From Phenylobacterium sp. J367 (GTDB taxonomy: Bacteria; Pseudomonadota; Alphaproteobacteria; Caulobacterales; Caulobacteraceae), in NCBI RefSeq assembly GCF_024699985.1, contig NZ_JAJONA010000001.1, positions 3,230,501 to 3,294,500 of the forward strand: DNA of 64,000 nucleotides, read 5' to 3'. The notes under the pieces were generated by a model that saw nothing but the letters and a program-made list of their open reading frames with translations, was not told the origin of the DNA and did no database searches. Positions 17,242-26,251 of the stretch are shown in pieces. Made by a program: the position numbers and the translations under genes. Numbering within the stretch: position 1 is the first letter of the stretch; each line of letters starts with the position of its first letter.

Positions 17242-19631
17242 TTGGACGCGGAAGCTAAACCAACCGCCGGGGCGCTTGCGCACGTTCGGGTTCTTGAGCT
17301 CGGAAGCGGCATCGCCGCTCCGTACGCATCCCGTCTCCTCGCCGATCTGGGTGCCGATGTCGTCAAGGTCGAAATCAGCCCAGGGGACCCGTTACGCAAG
17401 GAAGCGCCGCTTGTCACGGCGACGGACGGTGAAGAGGTCGGCGCGCTGTTCGTGCATCTGAACGCCAATAAGCGAGTGGTGTGCATAGGGGAGGAGGCGC
17501 TCAGGTCGAGCCTGCTGGAGCTCGTCGCCGGCGTCGACATCCTGATCGAAGACCTTGGCGCGGGAACGTTGGAGCGTCTGGGACTGGCGCCGGACACGCT
17601 CAGAGCGGCCAATCCCGCGCTCGTGGTGGCCCGGTTGTCGGCCTTCGGTCAGATGTTCGCCGAGGATCCACCGAACGGTTTCCTCTTGCAGGCGATTGCA
17701 GGTTGGATCGAAGCGCGGGAGGGCGTTCCGACGCCCGCCCAGGTGGGCGGGCGGCTGCACGAATACATCGCCGGCGGTTGGGTCGCCGCCGCCGCGCTCA
17801 CCGCCTTGCTCACCGCGCGCCGCATCGGAAGGGGCGTCGATGCCGATGTCTCGCTTCTGGAGTGTGCGCACGGGGCCTTGTGCTTCCCGACCTTGACCGC
17901 GTCCGTGCTCGCTCAGCTTGGGCGAGGCACTTCCAGAGCGACGCTACTGGGCACCAAGCCGTGTCGTGACGGCTGGGTCGGGATAAACGTGGTCAATTCT
18001 GAACAATGGCGGCGCTTATGTCGGCTTGTCGGCGCGGACGAGTTCGTTGAGCTCCGAGAGGAACTGCGGCAGGGCGGCGCCGATCGGCAAACCTTCGAGG
18101 ACCGCGTGGCGGCGTGGACGTCGGAGCGCGGGATCATCGAGGTCGTCGAGGCGCTCCAGGCCCTGCGGGTGCCAGCCGTACCGCTGCACGACGGGGCATC
18201 GATCCGCACGGACCCGCACTGGCAGGCGAGACCCTTCTTCGCAAGGGACGCCAGCCATGACGCTGCGTTCGAACATCCTGGCTTCCCGTGGCGGCTATCG
18301 CGGACGCCGGCGCGAATAACGCGGCCTTGCTCCGCACGTGGCTCCGCAAGCGCCTCACTCGACGGTCTTGGTTGGGATCGGCGCCGTTCCCCCATCGATG
18401 TGGACGTATCGGGAGGTCTGCCGCTGGAAGGTGTCCGAGTGGTGTCGCTTGGGACCTACTGGGCCGGCGCGAGCCTGGCGTCCTACCTTGGCGCGATGGG
18501 GGGCGGACGTCATTAAGGTGGAGGCGATCCAGCGACCGGACGGATGGCGCTACAACATGGTCGCACCGAGCCTCGGGCCTCAGTGGTACGAACGCGGACG
18601 CTATCGCGGCACCAACCTCAATCAGCGCGGGCTGACCCTGAACCTGGATTCGCGCCGCGGGCGCGAGATCCTCGAGGGACTGCTACGTACCGCCGATGTC
18701 CTTCTGGAAAACTTCGCCGCCTCGGTGATCGGCCGCCTCGGCTTCGATTGGGAACATGTTTCCAAGGTGAACCCGCGGCTCGTGATGGTGAGAATGCCGG
18801 GCTTCGGAGTCGATGGTCCGAGACGCGATCAGGTAGGCTTTGGCCCGTCGTTCGCCCAGTTCGCTGGCCATTCCACCCTTACCGGCTTCGCGGATTTGCC
18901 CCCCCAGACCGCGGGCGGATTCCTCGACCCGACGGTTGGCGTCCACGCCGCCCTGGTCACCATGGCCGCGCTGGAGCACCGCCGGCTTTTCGGGATGGGG
19001 CAACTGGTAGAGGTTCCCCAGATTGAAGTTGGCGTCTGCGTCGCCCCGGAGCCGGTCATCCGCAACTCGCTCACGGAAGAGATCATGTTGCGCACGGGGA
19101 ACCGAGCGGCGAACGCGGCGCCACAAGGCGTTTACTGCGCCGCAGACGGCCGATGGATCGCACTATCCGTGACTGACGACGAGGGCTGGCGAAATTTGGT
19201 CAAGGCCTTGGGCGAGCCAGCCTGGGCGGCGCATCTCGACACCCTCGAGGCGCGCAAAGCCGCCCACGATCAGCTTGACAGGCATCTCGCGACTTGGATT
19301 GCGGACGATACCGCCGCCTCGAAACTGCAAATCTTCCAAGCCGCGGATGTGCCCTGCGCATTAGTGGAGCAAGCCGAGGATTTCCTGACGAACCGCTATC
19401 TCGCGGGGCGAGGATATTTCGAGGTTGTCGACCATTCGGTCGTCGGTCCCGACACCTACCCCGGCTGGCCGGTACGCTTTTCGCGGGGGGCCAACCCGGT
19501 CGCATCGCGCGCCGTGTCCGTTGCTGGGCGAACATAACGAGGAGATCCTGCGCAGCCTCGGACTGTCGGACGTCGAAATCGAGGCCCTGGAGCGCGAGGC
19601 CATCATCGGGACGGCGCCCATCGACGCTTGA
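17242..19631 (+). CDS. Double-domain class III CoA-transferase (CaiB-CaiB fusion), two frameshifts
   Basis: Two complete CaiB/BaiF domains in one protein of about 795 residues. Domain 1 begins VRVLELGSGIAAPYASRLLA with LGADVVKVE. Domain 2 begins VRVVSLGTYWAGASLASYL and continues ADVIKVEAIQRPDGWRYN. Such enzymes move CoA between carboxylates or, in racemase relatives, epimerise acyl-CoAs. Two G6 runs are each one base too long: 18498-18503 (restoring GAMGADVIKVE) and 19485-19490 (restoring a terminal GEHNEEILRSLGLSDVEIE). The TTG at 17242, two bases after the previous stop, is the likeliest start. Fused CaiB pairs are known from steroid-type pathways; the substrate here is not deducible. Confidence 0.82.
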
Positions 19632-19766
19632 GCGCTGCGGCGATAGGGGAAGCCGATTGCTCTCAACGGTCGAAAGTGGTTGCCCGACGCGCGGTGGCGA
19701 CGCTCTGCTTCATGCTGCCTGCGGGTGGCTCGGGTCGGGCCTTCCGCGACAGGATCGGGAGCGAAG

Positions 19767-21092
19767 ATGCTGAAGCTTGATAAGGCCTTCCGCGAAGAGC
19801 TGAAAGAGAATTGGGTCCTGCTCGCGGCGGCGTTCAGCTGTCTGCTGTTCGGCCTTAGCGTCGGGGCCTTCGCGCTGCCTTTCCTCTATCCCGAGGTGAT
19901 CGACGAATTCGGCTGGACCCGTGAGCAGGCCTCGATCTTGGCGTCGGCCAAGTACCTAGCGACCTCGCTGGCTGCCGTGCTCGGCGGGATGATGGTCGAT
20001 CGCATCGGGATCTGGCGTTCGCTTTTGTCTTACATGCTCATCGCTGGCGCGGCCCTATTGAGCTTCCTCTGGACCGTGGATTTGACAGCTTATTACCTGT
20101 CAGGCATCGGGCTGGGCTTGGCAGCCGGCGGGGGCATGGTCTCCGTCAAGATCCTCGTGGCAAAGAGCTTCCACCGCTCGCAAGGCACGGCCATGGGTGT
20201 GGCCCTGCTGGGCACTGGGATCGGCGCTACAATCGTGCCAATTGTCGCGACTTTCGCCATCTCCCATTTTGGTTGGCGAATGGGGTTTGCGGTGATGTCG
20301 GTGCCGGTCTGGCTGCTTGCCATTCCCCTTCTGCTCCTGGCCGCCAGCTCCGACCGCCGCCGTTCCGCGCAAGTTGCGGCGCAAAGCGTCAGCAGCCCGT
20401 CGCCGACCATCAACCAAGACCAGGCAACTCTGCGTGACATCGTGCGGGATGGAAACTTCTGGCTGATCGCGTCAGCGGGATTCCTGGCCGCGCTGGTGGA
20501 TACCGCGTTCACCCAACACCAAGTCCTGATCCTGCGCGATCTTGACCTTCCGAACGCCACCATCGCGATAGCGATCAGTGCGATGGGCCTAATCGGAGTG
20601 GGCGCTAGGGTCCTCGTCGGCAACATTCTGGACAGCAAATCGAACAAGGGCCTGGCAGGCCTCTACGCCACGTTGACGATCGGCGCGTTGCTGTCCTTGG
20701 CCTTGGGCAGCCCCGTCGTCCTGGGCGCATTCGTGCTCTTCCGAGCGGTCGGCCATGCCGCCATCCTCCTGGATACAGGGGTGATGCCAAAGCACGTCTT
20801 CGGGAGCACTCAGAATCTCGGCACCCTTATGGGCCTGTTTACGGGCGCCTCCAGCCTGGGGTTCGCGACGGGGCCGTGGCTGATGGGCCGGCTCTACGAC
20901 ATGACCAACGCCTACACGACGGCCTACGTCTTGTTCGCTGTCCTTCCTGTCGTGGCGATGATCCTCGCCTGGAACATCAAGCCGCGGTTCTGGCTCTCGT
21001 TGAATGCAAGGCATGAAGCGGCAGGTGCGAAGGCCGCCCCGGCCAGCGCGGCCGCCGACGCTGGGAAGCGGCTGTCGTCACGCCGAACGTGA
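19767..21092 (+). CDS. MFS transporter (monocarboxylate/organic acid type)
   Basis: Twelve-helix major facilitator of 441 residues. Helix 1 contains LLFGLSVGAFALPFLYPEVI, helix 2 starts from FGWTREQASILASAKYLATS, and the loop 2-3 motif reads GGMMVDRIG. A long central loop is followed by NFWLIASAGFLAALVDTAFT. The layout resembles oxalate/formate- and monocarboxylate-type MFS proteins. The ATG at 19767 has a GGGAGCG ribosome site close by. It lies between the CoA-transferase and dehydrogenase modules, so uptake of the island's organic acid substrate, or export of an intermediate, is plausible but unproven. Confidence 0.88.
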   Translation: MLKLDKAFREELKENWVLLAAAFSCLLFGLSVGAFALPFLYPEVIDEFGWTREQASILASAKYLATSLAAVLGGMMVDRIGIWRSLLSYMLIAGAALLSFLWTVDLTAYYLSGIGLGLAAGGGMVSVKILVAKSFHRSQGTAMGVALLGTGIGATIVPIVATFAISHFGWRMGFAVMSVPVWLLAIPLLLLAASSDRRRSAQVAAQSVSSPSPTINQDQATLRDIVRDGNFWLIASAGFLAALVDTAFTQHQVLILRDLDLPNATIAIAISAMGLIGVGARVLVGNILDSKSNKGLAGLYATLTIGALLSLALGSPVVLGAFVLFRAVGHAAILLDTGVMPKHVFGSTQNLGTLMGLFTGASSLGFATGPWLMGRLYDMTNAYTTAYVLFAVLPVVAMILAWNIKPRFWLSLNARHEAAGAKAAPASAAADAGKRLSSRRT

Positions 21093-21225
21093 GCTCGGCG
21101 CAGGCCCGAACGTCATAGCCCTGGGCAATCGCTGATCGTCGCACTCCCCGTTAGACCGGCTCTCTCCAAATCCCTACTCACCACGGGGCCGCGCCTTTTC
21201 TTGCGGCGGCGCAGGAGGTCTCGCC

Positions 21226-22386
21226 ATGGCGTACGATGCAGAGCCTGAATTCCAGGACATCCGCGACGCTGTCCGGAAACTTTGCGGCCGCTTCCCCGGC
21301 TCGTACTGGCGCGAGCTGGACCGCGAGCGGGCCTATCCGAAGGCGTTCGTGGACGCCCTGACCGAGGGCGGCTTCCTGTCGGTACTAATCCCGGAGGCGT
21401 ACGGCGGCTCGGGCCTCGGGCTGCGCGCCGCGGTAGCGGTGCTGGAGGAGATCCACCGCTCCGGCTGCAACGGCGCGGCCTGCCATGCACAGATGTACAC
21501 CATGGGCACGCTCCTGAAGCATGGCAGCGAGGCCCAGAAGCAGGCCTATCTGCCGAAGGTCGCCAGCGGCGAGCTGCGCCTCCAGGCCTTCGGGGTCACC
21601 GAGCCCGACGCTGGCACCGACACCACCCGCATCACGACTTTCGCGAAGAAGGTAGGGGATGCCTATGTCGTCTCGGGCCGAAAGATCTGGATCAGCCGGG
21701 CCGAGCATTCGGACCTGATGGTGCTGCTGTGCCGGACCTCGCCCCGCGATAAGGCCAAGACCTCGGCGGGCATGAGCGTGCTGCTGGTCGACCTGCGCGA
21801 AGCGGTGGATAACGGTCTAACCGTCCGGCCGGTCCGCACCATGCTCAACCACGCCACGACAGAGCTCTTCTTCGAGGACCTCGTCGTCCCCGCCGCCAAC
21901 CTGATCGGCGAGGAAGGGAAGGGCTTCCGCTATATCCTCGACGGCATGAACGCCGAGCGCATCCTGATCGCCGCCGAATGCGTGGGCGATGCGCGCTTCT
22001 TCATCGATCGGGCCAGCCAGTACGCCAAGGACCGGAGGGTGTTCGGCCGGCCTATCGGCGAGAACCAAGGCGTGCAGTTCCCGCTGGCCCGCGCCCATGT
22101 GCAGATGACCTCGGCGAGCCTGATGGTCGACCACGCCGCCAGCCTCTTCGAGGCCGGCGAGCCCTGCGGGACCGAAGCCAACATGGCCAAGCTCACAGCC
22201 TCCGAAGCCTCCTGGTTTGCCGCCGACGTCGCCCTGCAGACCCACGGCGGCTTCGGCTTCGCCGAGGAGTACGACATCGAACGCAAGTTTCGCGAGACCC
22301 GCCTCTACCAAGTGGCGCCCATCTCCACGAACCTCATCCTGAGCCACGTGGCCACCCACGTGCTCGGCCAACCGAAGTCCTTCTGA
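21226..22386 (+). CDS. Acyl-CoA dehydrogenase
   Basis: Canonical single-chain acyl-CoA dehydrogenase of 386 residues. Features include LIPEAYGGSGLGLRAAVAVL, FGVTEPDAGTDTTRITTFA, YVVSGRKIWISRAEHSD, KDRRVFGRPIGENQGVQFPL, THGGFGFAEEYDIERKFRE and a terminal TRLYQVAPISTNLI. It opens a tightly packed four-gene set (dehydrogenase, CoA transferase, hydratase, CitE lyase) in which consecutive stops and starts overlap by one to four bases. In that setting it may dehydrogenate the CoA ester made by the transferase, for example a methylsuccinyl-like compound. This is inference from order alone. Confidence 0.92.
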   Translation: MAYDAEPEFQDIRDAVRKLCGRFPGSYWRELDRERAYPKAFVDALTEGGFLSVLIPEAYGGSGLGLRAAVAVLEEIHRSGCNGAACHAQMYTMGTLLKHGSEAQKQAYLPKVASGELRLQAFGVTEPDAGTDTTRITTFAKKVGDAYVVSGRKIWISRAEHSDLMVLLCRTSPRDKAKTSAGMSVLLVDLREAVDNGLTVRPVRTMLNHATTELFFEDLVVPAANLIGEEGKGFRYILDGMNAERILIAAECVGDARFFIDRASQYAKDRRVFGRPIGENQGVQFPLARAHVQMTSASLMVDHAASLFEAGEPCGTEANMAKLTASEASWFAADVALQTHGGFGFAEEYDIERKFRETRLYQVAPISTNLILSHVATHVLGQPKSF

Positions 22387-23513
22387 TGCCAGCCTCGCTC
22401 GATGGTGTGCTCGTGGTCGCTTTAGAGCAGGCCGTGGCCGCGCCGCTCTGCACGGCGAAACTCGCTGAAGCCGGCGCCCGGGTGATCAAGGTCGAGCGGG
22501 CTGAGGGCGACTTTGCCCGGAGCTACGATCACGTCGTGCACGGCGAAAGCGCCTACTTCGTGTGGCTGAACCGCGGCAAGGAGTCCATCGCGCTCGACGT
22601 CAAGAACGACGAGGACGCCCAACTGCTTTCCCGGATGATCGCCGCGGCGGACGTCTTCGTGCAGAACCTCGCGCCCGGAGCGGCGGCGCGCGCGGGGTTC
22701 GGATCCGACGACCTACGAGCGCGTCACCCTCGGCTCATCACGTGCGACATCTCCGGCTACGGTGAAGACGGCCCGTGGACCGAGATGAAGGCTTACGATT
22801 TCCTCGTCCAGTGCGAAGCCGGCCTCGCCGCCATAACGGGAACTGTCGAGGGCCCATCCCGTGTCGGCGTCTCTGTCGCCGACATTTGCTGCGGAATGAA
22901 TGCGCACGCCGCCATTCTCCAAGCGCTGTACGAACGGCAGAGAACGGGCAGCGGCAGCGGGGTGTCGGTCTCGCTCTTCGATGGGCTCACCGAATGGATG
23001 ACCGTTCCACTCCTGCACCATGACTATGGTGGCCGCGCACCGGGCCGCTCGGGAATGCACCACCCTAGCATCGCGCCGTACGGCGCCTACAGCGCGGGCG
23101 ACGGCAAGGAAGTCGTCCTCGCCGTCCAGAATGAACGGGAGTGGCTGGCCTTCTGCGACAATGTTCTGGCGAAGGCCGATCTGGCGAAGGATCCCCGTTT
23201 CGCGACCAACAGTGCGCGCTGCGCCAATCGAACGGCGCTGGATTCCGAGATCGCAGCGGTGCTGAACTGCCTGACGGCTGAGGAGCTGATTGCGCGGTTC
23301 AAGAAGGGGAACATCGCTTTCGGCTCGGTCAATGGCGTCGCGGAACTTTCGCGTCATCCCCAACTCCGCCGTACCGAGGCGCTATCGCCGAGCGGTCCCG
23401 TCGCCCTGCCGGCTTCGGCCGCACGCTGGAAGGGAGACCCTGTTCCGCCGGCGGCGACCTCTCCCGCCCTGAACGCCCACGGCGACGCGCTTCGCCTTGA
23501 GTTTTCCCAGTGA
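22386..23513 (+). CDS. CaiB/BaiF class III CoA-transferase
   Basis: Single-domain class III CoA-transferase of 375 residues. It shows VALEQAVAAPLCTAKLAEAG, ARVIKVERAEGDFARSYD, the WLNRGKESIALDVKN block, and DFLVQCEAGLAAITGT, where the catalytic aspartate of the family lies near YDF. These enzymes form a glutamyl/aspartyl-CoA intermediate to move CoA between acids. The ATG overlaps the preceding stop (TGATG), and the next gene starts inside this one's stop. With a hydratase and CitE lyase downstream it resembles succinyl-CoA-dependent itaconate, mesaconate or citramalate CoA-transferases, though the acid is unproven. Confidence 0.88.
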   Translation: MPASLDGVLVVALEQAVAAPLCTAKLAEAGARVIKVERAEGDFARSYDHVVHGESAYFVWLNRGKESIALDVKNDEDAQLLSRMIAAADVFVQNLAPGAAARAGFGSDDLRARHPRLITCDISGYGEDGPWTEMKAYDFLVQCEAGLAAITGTVEGPSRVGVSVADICCGMNAHAAILQALYERQRTGSGSGVSVSLFDGLTEWMTVPLLHHDYGGRAPGRSGMHHPSIAPYGAYSAGDGKEVVLAVQNEREWLAFCDNVLAKADLAKDPRFATNSARCANRTALDSEIAAVLNCLTAEELIARFKKGNIAFGSVNGVAELSRHPQLRRTEALSPSGPVALPASAARWKGDPVPPAATSPALNAHGDALRLEFSQ

Positions 23514-24352
23514 CCGAGGATGTGACCGCCTCATGGCTTGGCCGCACGGAAGCTGCCGAGGACATCGCCAATGCCTCGGCAATTCGCGGCTTGGCGGCGC
23601 TGTTGGACCATGACGGCGCGCCCTGGCGGTCGAACGTCATGCCGCCGCTGGCGCACTGGCTATATTTCCCCCCGCAGGCCCGCCAGTCGGAACTCGGGGA
23701 AGATGGCCATCCAAAGCCCGGCGGCCTGATCCCCAGCAGCCTCTTTCCCCGGCGTATGTGGGCTGGCAGCCGCGTCCGTTTCCACGAGGACATCCCACTT
23801 GGTGCGAAGATGTCCCGCCGATCCGAGGTCGTTAACGTGGCTCGTAAGGACGGCGCGTCTGGCCCCCTGGTGTTCGTGACCCTCAGGCATGTGGTCCTCT
23901 CCAACGGCGCGCTTGCACTGGAAGAGGAGCAGGACCTTGTGTATCGACCGATAAACGCGACATCGCCGGTCCACCCTGCGGCGCCTCAGTGGCCGAGCGT
24001 GGAATCTGCCGGCGGCGATCGGGTCGTCGTGCCGGACGCCGTGATGCTCTTTCGCTTTTCCGCCCTCACGTTCAACGCCCATAGGATTCATTACGACCGT
24101 CGCTACGCGATCGAGCGGGAGGGCTATCCGGACCTCGTGGTCCACGGACCGCTTGCAGCGACTTTGCTGATGGACGCCTGGCTTCAGCGGACGGCCGGCC
24201 AACCAGCCCGATTCTCGTTCCGGGCGCAGCGGCCTCTGTATGTCGACCGCCCCGTACGCCTCGATGTCCAGGGCGATGCAGGCATGGCCAGACTGACGGC
24301 GCTCGACGCGTCCGGCACGGCCTGCATGACCGCGCAGGTCAGCGCCGTATGA
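23510..24352 (+). CDS. MaoC/HTD2-like hydratase (mesaconyl- or itaconyl-CoA hydratase type)
   Basis: Double hot-dog protein of 280 residues. An N-terminal FAS1-like dehydratase half includes PPLAHWLYFPPQARQSELGE and GLIPSSLFPRRMWAGSRVRF. A C-terminal half has FRFSALTFNAHRIHYDRRYA, where the conserved N.HRIHYD is the hydratase active-site motif, followed by LVVHGPLAATLLMDAW. This arrangement is that of mesaconyl-C4-CoA hydratases. The GTG start overlaps the transferase stop (GTGA), and its own stop overlaps the CitE start (ATGA). Hydration of an unsaturated dicarboxylic CoA ester ahead of CitE cleavage is the natural reading. Confidence 0.82.
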   Translation: MTEDVTASWLGRTEAAEDIANASAIRGLAALLDHDGAPWRSNVMPPLAHWLYFPPQARQSELGEDGHPKPGGLIPSSLFPRRMWAGSRVRFHEDIPLGAKMSRRSEVVNVARKDGASGPLVFVTLRHVVLSNGALALEEEQDLVYRPINATSPVHPAAPQWPSVESAGGDRVVVPDAVMLFRFSALTFNAHRIHYDRRYAIEREGYPDLVVHGPLAATLLMDAWLQRTAGQPARFSFRAQRPLYVDRPVRLDVQGDAGMARLTALDASGTACMTAQVSAV

Positions 24353-25195
24353 GAGACATTCGATCCTATCTCTTCGTCCCGGCGACGGAGGAAGGGCGGG
24401 TACGGAAGGCCCACACGCGCGGCGCCGACTGTCTGATCTTGGATCTCGAAGATGGGGCGGCTCGGCAGGGCAAGGCGGCCGCGCGGGCCGCCTTGCCGCG
24501 CCTGATCGGCGAGCTGGCCAACAAGGCGCAGACCGTTTCGGTCAGGATCGACGGTTCGCCTTCGGACCTTCACGCGGACCTCTCGGCCGCTGTCCAGCCC
24601 GGATTGACAAGCATAGTCGCGCCCAAGGTGGATAACGCGGACAGCGTCGCGGGGCTCGTGGCGTCGATTAGGTGCAAGGAGACGGAGCGAGGCCTGCCAG
24701 GCGGCGCGATCGGTTTGATTGCGCTGATTGAGTCGCCCCGCGCCTTGGAGCACATCTCACGAATCGCGGACGTGCCGGGGGTGGTGGGGCTTGCGCTTGG
24801 TGTGGAGGACTTCACATTGGCGCTTGGGGTGGAGCCCGGCCCCGAGGCCCTTGACCTACCCTGTCGGATGCTCGCGCTCACGGCGGCGGCGCGCGGTCTG
24901 GCCTCGATCGGTGCGCCCGCGTCGATCGCAACCTTCGATCCGCCATCGCCGTATGGCCGCCGCGCAGCGTGCTAAGGCCATGGGAATGACGGGCGTACTT
25001 TGCATCCACCCCGCCCAGGTTGCGGAAGTCAACCGCACCTTCGCGCCGAGCGAGGCGCAGCTCGCGGACGCGCTCTTGATCCAGAAGGCGTGGGGAAGTC
25101 GACCGGAGGGCGCAGCGGTCGTCCGGATCGGAGACCGAATGATTGATGCGCCGCTCGCGAAGCGCGCTGAACGGCTGCTCGCCGGGGCGCGTTAG
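24349..25195 (+). CDS. CitE-like citramalyl/malyl-CoA lyase (frameshifted)
   Basis: HpcH/HpaI-superfamily lyase of about 281 residues. It begins MRDIRSYLFVPATEEGRVRK, followed by ADCLILDLEDGAARQGKAAA (metal/phosphate site), VSVRIDG, LTSIVAPKVDNADSVAGLVA, GLIALIESPRALEHIS and VVGLALGVEDFTLALGV with its metal-binding E and D. The frame changes at about 24944-24952; the C-terminal part (MAAAQRAKAMGMTGVLCIHP) is one base out, so one base is likely extra. The products would be pyruvate plus acetyl-CoA from citramalyl-CoA, or glyoxylate plus an acyl-CoA from malyl-type substrates. It is last in a translationally coupled operon and meets the HpcH aldolase tail to tail. Confidence 0.83.
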
Positions 25196-25204
25196 CCGCC
25201 AAGC

Positions 25205-26003
25205 TCAGTACGGCGAGGCGGACGGGGAACCGGATCCGATCTCGTCCCTGAAGTCGGCGGCGAGGCTATCGGAGCCCCGTACAAGCAGCCCGACGTCGCT
25301 TCCCACCGCGACAAACGTGCAGCCGAGCTCAAGGTACCGTCGGGCCAGGGACTTGTCCGCGTTCAGTATGCCCGCCGCCTTGCCAGCGCCTCGTACCCGC
25401 CCGATGGCCTCCTCGATCGCGGCCAATACGGTCGGGTCGGAAGGGCGGCCCCTATGGCCGAGGGCCGCGGAGAGGTCCGCGGGACCGATGAACACCCCAT
25501 CCACGCCCTCCACCGCGAGGATGTCGTCCAGATTCCGGAGCCCCTCGGTCGTTTCGACCTGAACCAGCAGGCATATCTCTTCGTCCGCATGATCGAGGTA
25601 GTCGGCCGTACGCCCCCACCTGGCGGCGCGCGCCACCCCCCGTCCCAACGCCGCGGAGACCTTGGGGCGGATACCGCACGGCTCTCACAAGCAATTCGGC
25701 TTGCGCGCCGGTTTCGACCAGCGGGATGAGAAGGCTTGTGAAACCGAGATCCAGGTATTGCTTGATCATCCAGGTTTCGCCAATTGGCGGGCGGGCGACC
25801 GCATGCGCGCGCCCGCCGGATGTCGCCTGCAGCTGAGACAGCAGTGAGGGGACGTCGTTCGGGCCGTGCTCGCCATCGAAGAGCAGCCAATCGAAGCCGG
25901 CCTCCGCGCAGATCTCAGCCGTGTAGGGGGACGCCAACGCTTGCCACAGGCCGATTTGCGCCTGTCCAGCCCTGAGGGCCGCCTTGAATGGGTTGGCTTG
26001 CAC
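25205..26003 (-). CDS. HpcH/HpaI-type class II aldolase (frameshifted)
   Basis: Divalent-metal pyruvate aldolase of about 265 residues. The N-terminus reads LRAGQAQIGLWQALASPYTA and AGFDWLLFDGEHGPNDVPSL, then GFTSLLIPLVETGAQAELLV. The rest, in a second frame, has YLDHADEEICLLVQVETTEG, VDGVFIGPADLSAALG and GCTFVAVGSDVGLLV. The catalytic histidine (DGEHGPND) and metal ligands (VQVETTEG, GPADLS) are present. One base too many in the C6 run at 25634-25639 explains the shift. HpaI cleaves 4-hydroxy-2-oxoheptane-1,7-dioate; paralogues cleave other 4-hydroxy-2-oxoacids to pyruvate plus an aldehyde. With the HpaH-type hydratase at 38004 it would finish meta-cleavage. It is divergent from the CoA ligase. 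Confidence 0.85.
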
Positions 26004-26113
26004 GGCACTTCACCTTTCTGCGCGGGGGCGAGACCCTGGGATGGGACGCCGACGAGCCAACCAATCGCCGCAAGGTTTCGCCAGCCTTGGTTGCGATGAA
26101 GCCGCATAGGCGC

Positions 26114-26179
26114 GGCCTATCGCTGGCAATAGGCCTTAAACCTAACGTCGTCTCGAAAGTCGTTCTAACTGTCGTCTCG
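26114..26179. promoter_or_regulatory. Candidate operator in the divergent aldolase/CoA-ligase promoter
   Basis: In the 248-bp gap between the aldolase (-) and the ligase (+) there is a perfect inverted repeat, GGCCTAT at 26114-26120 and ATAGGCC at 26129-26135 (8-base spacer). Two direct copies of GTCGTCTCG follow at 26147-26155 and 26171-26179, 24 bp apart. The site is well placed to control both transcripts. The binding protein is unknown; the only regulator in the catabolic region is the LysR gene at 33015. Confidence 0.5.
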
Positions 26180-26251
26180 TTGGACGGGCGATGGGCCGGC
26201 GCGCATTGCCGTCCATCTCCAGACCAGCCGGACCTCTGCCCTAGGTGAGTG

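Noticed and set aside
21978..22385. N-terminal extension of the CaiB gene inside the preceding dehydrogenase gene.
   Set aside because: It is the off-frame reading of the dehydrogenase. The CoA-transferase starts at the TGATG at 22386.
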